Source: Actinomycetes bacterium | Lineage (GTDB): Bacteria > Actinomycetota > Actinomycetes > Actinomycetales > Actinomycetaceae | Reading direction: 5' to 3' | Assembly (NCBI GenBank): GCA_023426345.1 | Contig: JAFAAX010000036.1 | Location: 1 to 5,898, forward strand | DNA length: 5,898 nt | Shown: positions 5,287 through 5,898 of the stretch, one piece after another | Position numbering within the stretch: the first letter of the stretch is position 1 | Layout: every line of letters starts with the position of its first letter | Made by a program: the position numbers and the translations under genes | The notes under the pieces: generated by a model | The model's database searches: none | Told to the model about the DNA's origin: nothing | What the model saw: the letters and a program-made list of their open reading frames with translations, nothing else

Positions 5287-5772
5287 GGCTCTTCACAGAA
5301 GTGAGTGGATCAGGGGTCTGAACCCGCCCGCGTCGAGGAGGCACCGAGCGATGTAGTTGACGATGCTGCGGAACCCGCGCGCGGTCCCGCGGAGGTGCTC
5401 CAGCAACCCATTCACGGCCTCGGTAGGACCGTTCGATGTGCCTGGATGATCGAAGAACGCCAGGATGTCATCGCGGCGACGCTTCATCGTCTGCCCCAGC
5501 GACCGCAGCTCCTCGAGGCTAGTCGGAACCCCGCTCTGGAGGCTGCTGATCAGCCGGGTCATGATCTTCTTTCCTTCGGCCGGCTGCTCGGCTTGGTAGG
5601 AGTCGATCACGTTCTGGTAGACGCTCCAGGTGACCTCGAACGCGACATGCCGATCATCGGTGAACACCTTCGCGAGCCGGTGCTGCTGCTTCTGTGTCAG
5701 CAGCCCAGCCCTGGTCCGGGCGACGCGGCGGATGCCGTAGAGCGGGTCACCGGAGCGCCCCCGATGCCCCAG
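5287..5772 (-). mobile_element. ISL3-family insertion sequence, one end, interrupted
   Basis: The element begins at 5287 with GGCTCTTCAC, matching the GGCTCTT start typical of ISL3-family inverted repeats. A small TCAC-AGAA-GTGA dyad (5293-5304) lies within this end and includes the transposase stop. The transposase frame reads inward from the far side. The element is broken at 5772, where an IS3-family end starts; the other half is not in the window. The 8 bp next to the end, ACCATGGT (5279-5286), could be one copy of the 8-bp target duplication usual for ISL3 elements, but its partner is not visible. Confidence 0.8.
5293..5772 (-). pseudogene. ISL3-family transposase, C-terminal fragment
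   Basis: The last 159 residues of a DDE transposase that is normally about 400-440 residues long. The fragment starts exactly at the junction with the ISL3-typical LGHRGRSGDPLYGIRRVART and continues through LTQKQQHRLAKVF. Near the C-terminus is FFDHPGTSNGPTEAVNGLLE, which carries the conserved SNGxTEAxN segment with the presumed last catalytic glutamate, followed by RGTARGFRSIVNYIARCLLD. The N-terminal zinc-finger/DNA-binding part and the two catalytic aspartates are cut off by the IS3-family insertion. A GTG at 5665-5667 opens a 124-residue frame, but this is internal to the protein and unlikely to be used. The fragment cannot transpose the element by itself. Confidence 0.88.
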
Positions 5773-5898
5773 TGAACCGTCCCGGGTTCTTTGCCGCTGC
5801 TATGCGGGGTGCGGCTCTTGGTTGAGGGCCGCGTAGTGGTCGGCCTCGAACTGTTCGGGGCTGACCATTCCGAGACTACCGTGAAGTCGGTGGTTGTT
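5773..5898 (-). mobile_element. IS3-family insertion sequence, 3' end, runs off window
   Basis: The element end is placed at 5773, where TGAACCGTCCCGGGTTCTT begins directly against the ISL3 transposase codons; this has the 5'-TG terminus expected of IS3-family inverted repeats. The transposase C-terminus reads out toward this end, stopping 27 nt inside it. The rest of the element lies beyond the window. Confidence 0.8.
5800..5898 (-). CDS. IS3-family transposase (OrfB), C-terminal end, partial
   Basis: The last 32 residues of an rve-type (DDE integrase) transposase. The read NNHRLHGSLGMVSPEQFEAD matches the conserved C-terminal YNxxRxHxxLGxxxPxxFE signature of IS3-family OrfB proteins, followed by HYAALNQEPHPA and a TAG stop at 5800-5802. 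The catalytic residues lie upstream, outside the window, so I cannot say whether the gene is intact. Its placement inside the ISL3 element makes it the youngest insertion here. Confidence 0.85.
   Translation of the reverse strand, partial: NNHRLHGSLGMVSPEQFEADHYAALNQEPHPA

Noticed and set aside
1..5898. CRISPR arrays, tRNA or rRNA genes, riboswitches
   Set aside because: No regularly spaced repeats, cloverleaf or recognisable structured RNA motifs were seen on either strand.

Overview
The window looks like actinobacterial chromosome. Most of it is very GC-rich, with GC-ending codons throughout the first ~2.5 kb. It carries small proteins of families common in Actinobacteria (DUF4190, DUF4342, a short PF14542-type GNAT, a VapBC pair). 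Insertion-sequence remnants of the IS256, ISL3 and IS3 families occupy the second half. Several features would fit a member of the Actinomycetales or Bifidobacteriales, but I cannot name a genus from the sequence.

Layout. Positions 1-218 hold no gene, only short direct repeats and a hairpin that probably ends the toxin transcript. Positions 219-849 (minus) encode a toxin-antitoxin pair: a ribbon-helix-helix antitoxin followed, with a 17-nt overlap, by a PIN-domain ribonuclease toxin. A divergent 280-bp intergenic region leads to a small GNAT acetyltransferase at 1130-1456 (plus). It converges on a DUF4190-type membrane protein (1578-1895, minus) across a hairpin-rich terminator region. A DUF4342 protein (2075-2473, minus) lies upstream of that, with its own terminator-like hairpin. 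Positions 2474-2998 have no intact gene but contain a decayed N-terminal piece of an IS256-family transposase.

From about 2999 to 5286 base composition and codon use become visibly less GC-rich. Two minus-strand genes lie here: a DUF624/YesL-like membrane protein and, upstream of it, a GH127/DUF1680-like (six-hairpin) glycosidase homologue. This pairing is typical of carbohydrate-utilisation loci that also contain an ABC sugar transporter, which is not visible here. The glycosidase gene has lost its 5' end to an ISL3-family element whose terminal repeat starts at 5287. That element is itself cut at 5772/5773 by an IS3-family element, whose transposase C-terminus runs off the window end. The result is a Russian-doll junction: IS3 inside ISL3 inside a sugar-utilisation gene.

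The most notable points are the nested insertion with both junctions readable to the base, a glycosidase homologue that seems to lack the paired cysteines of characterised GH127 enzymes, the compositional boundary marked by an IS256 scar, and perfect 7-4-7 dyads upstream of two small membrane-protein genes. I saw no clear evidence of an undescribed multi-gene system.
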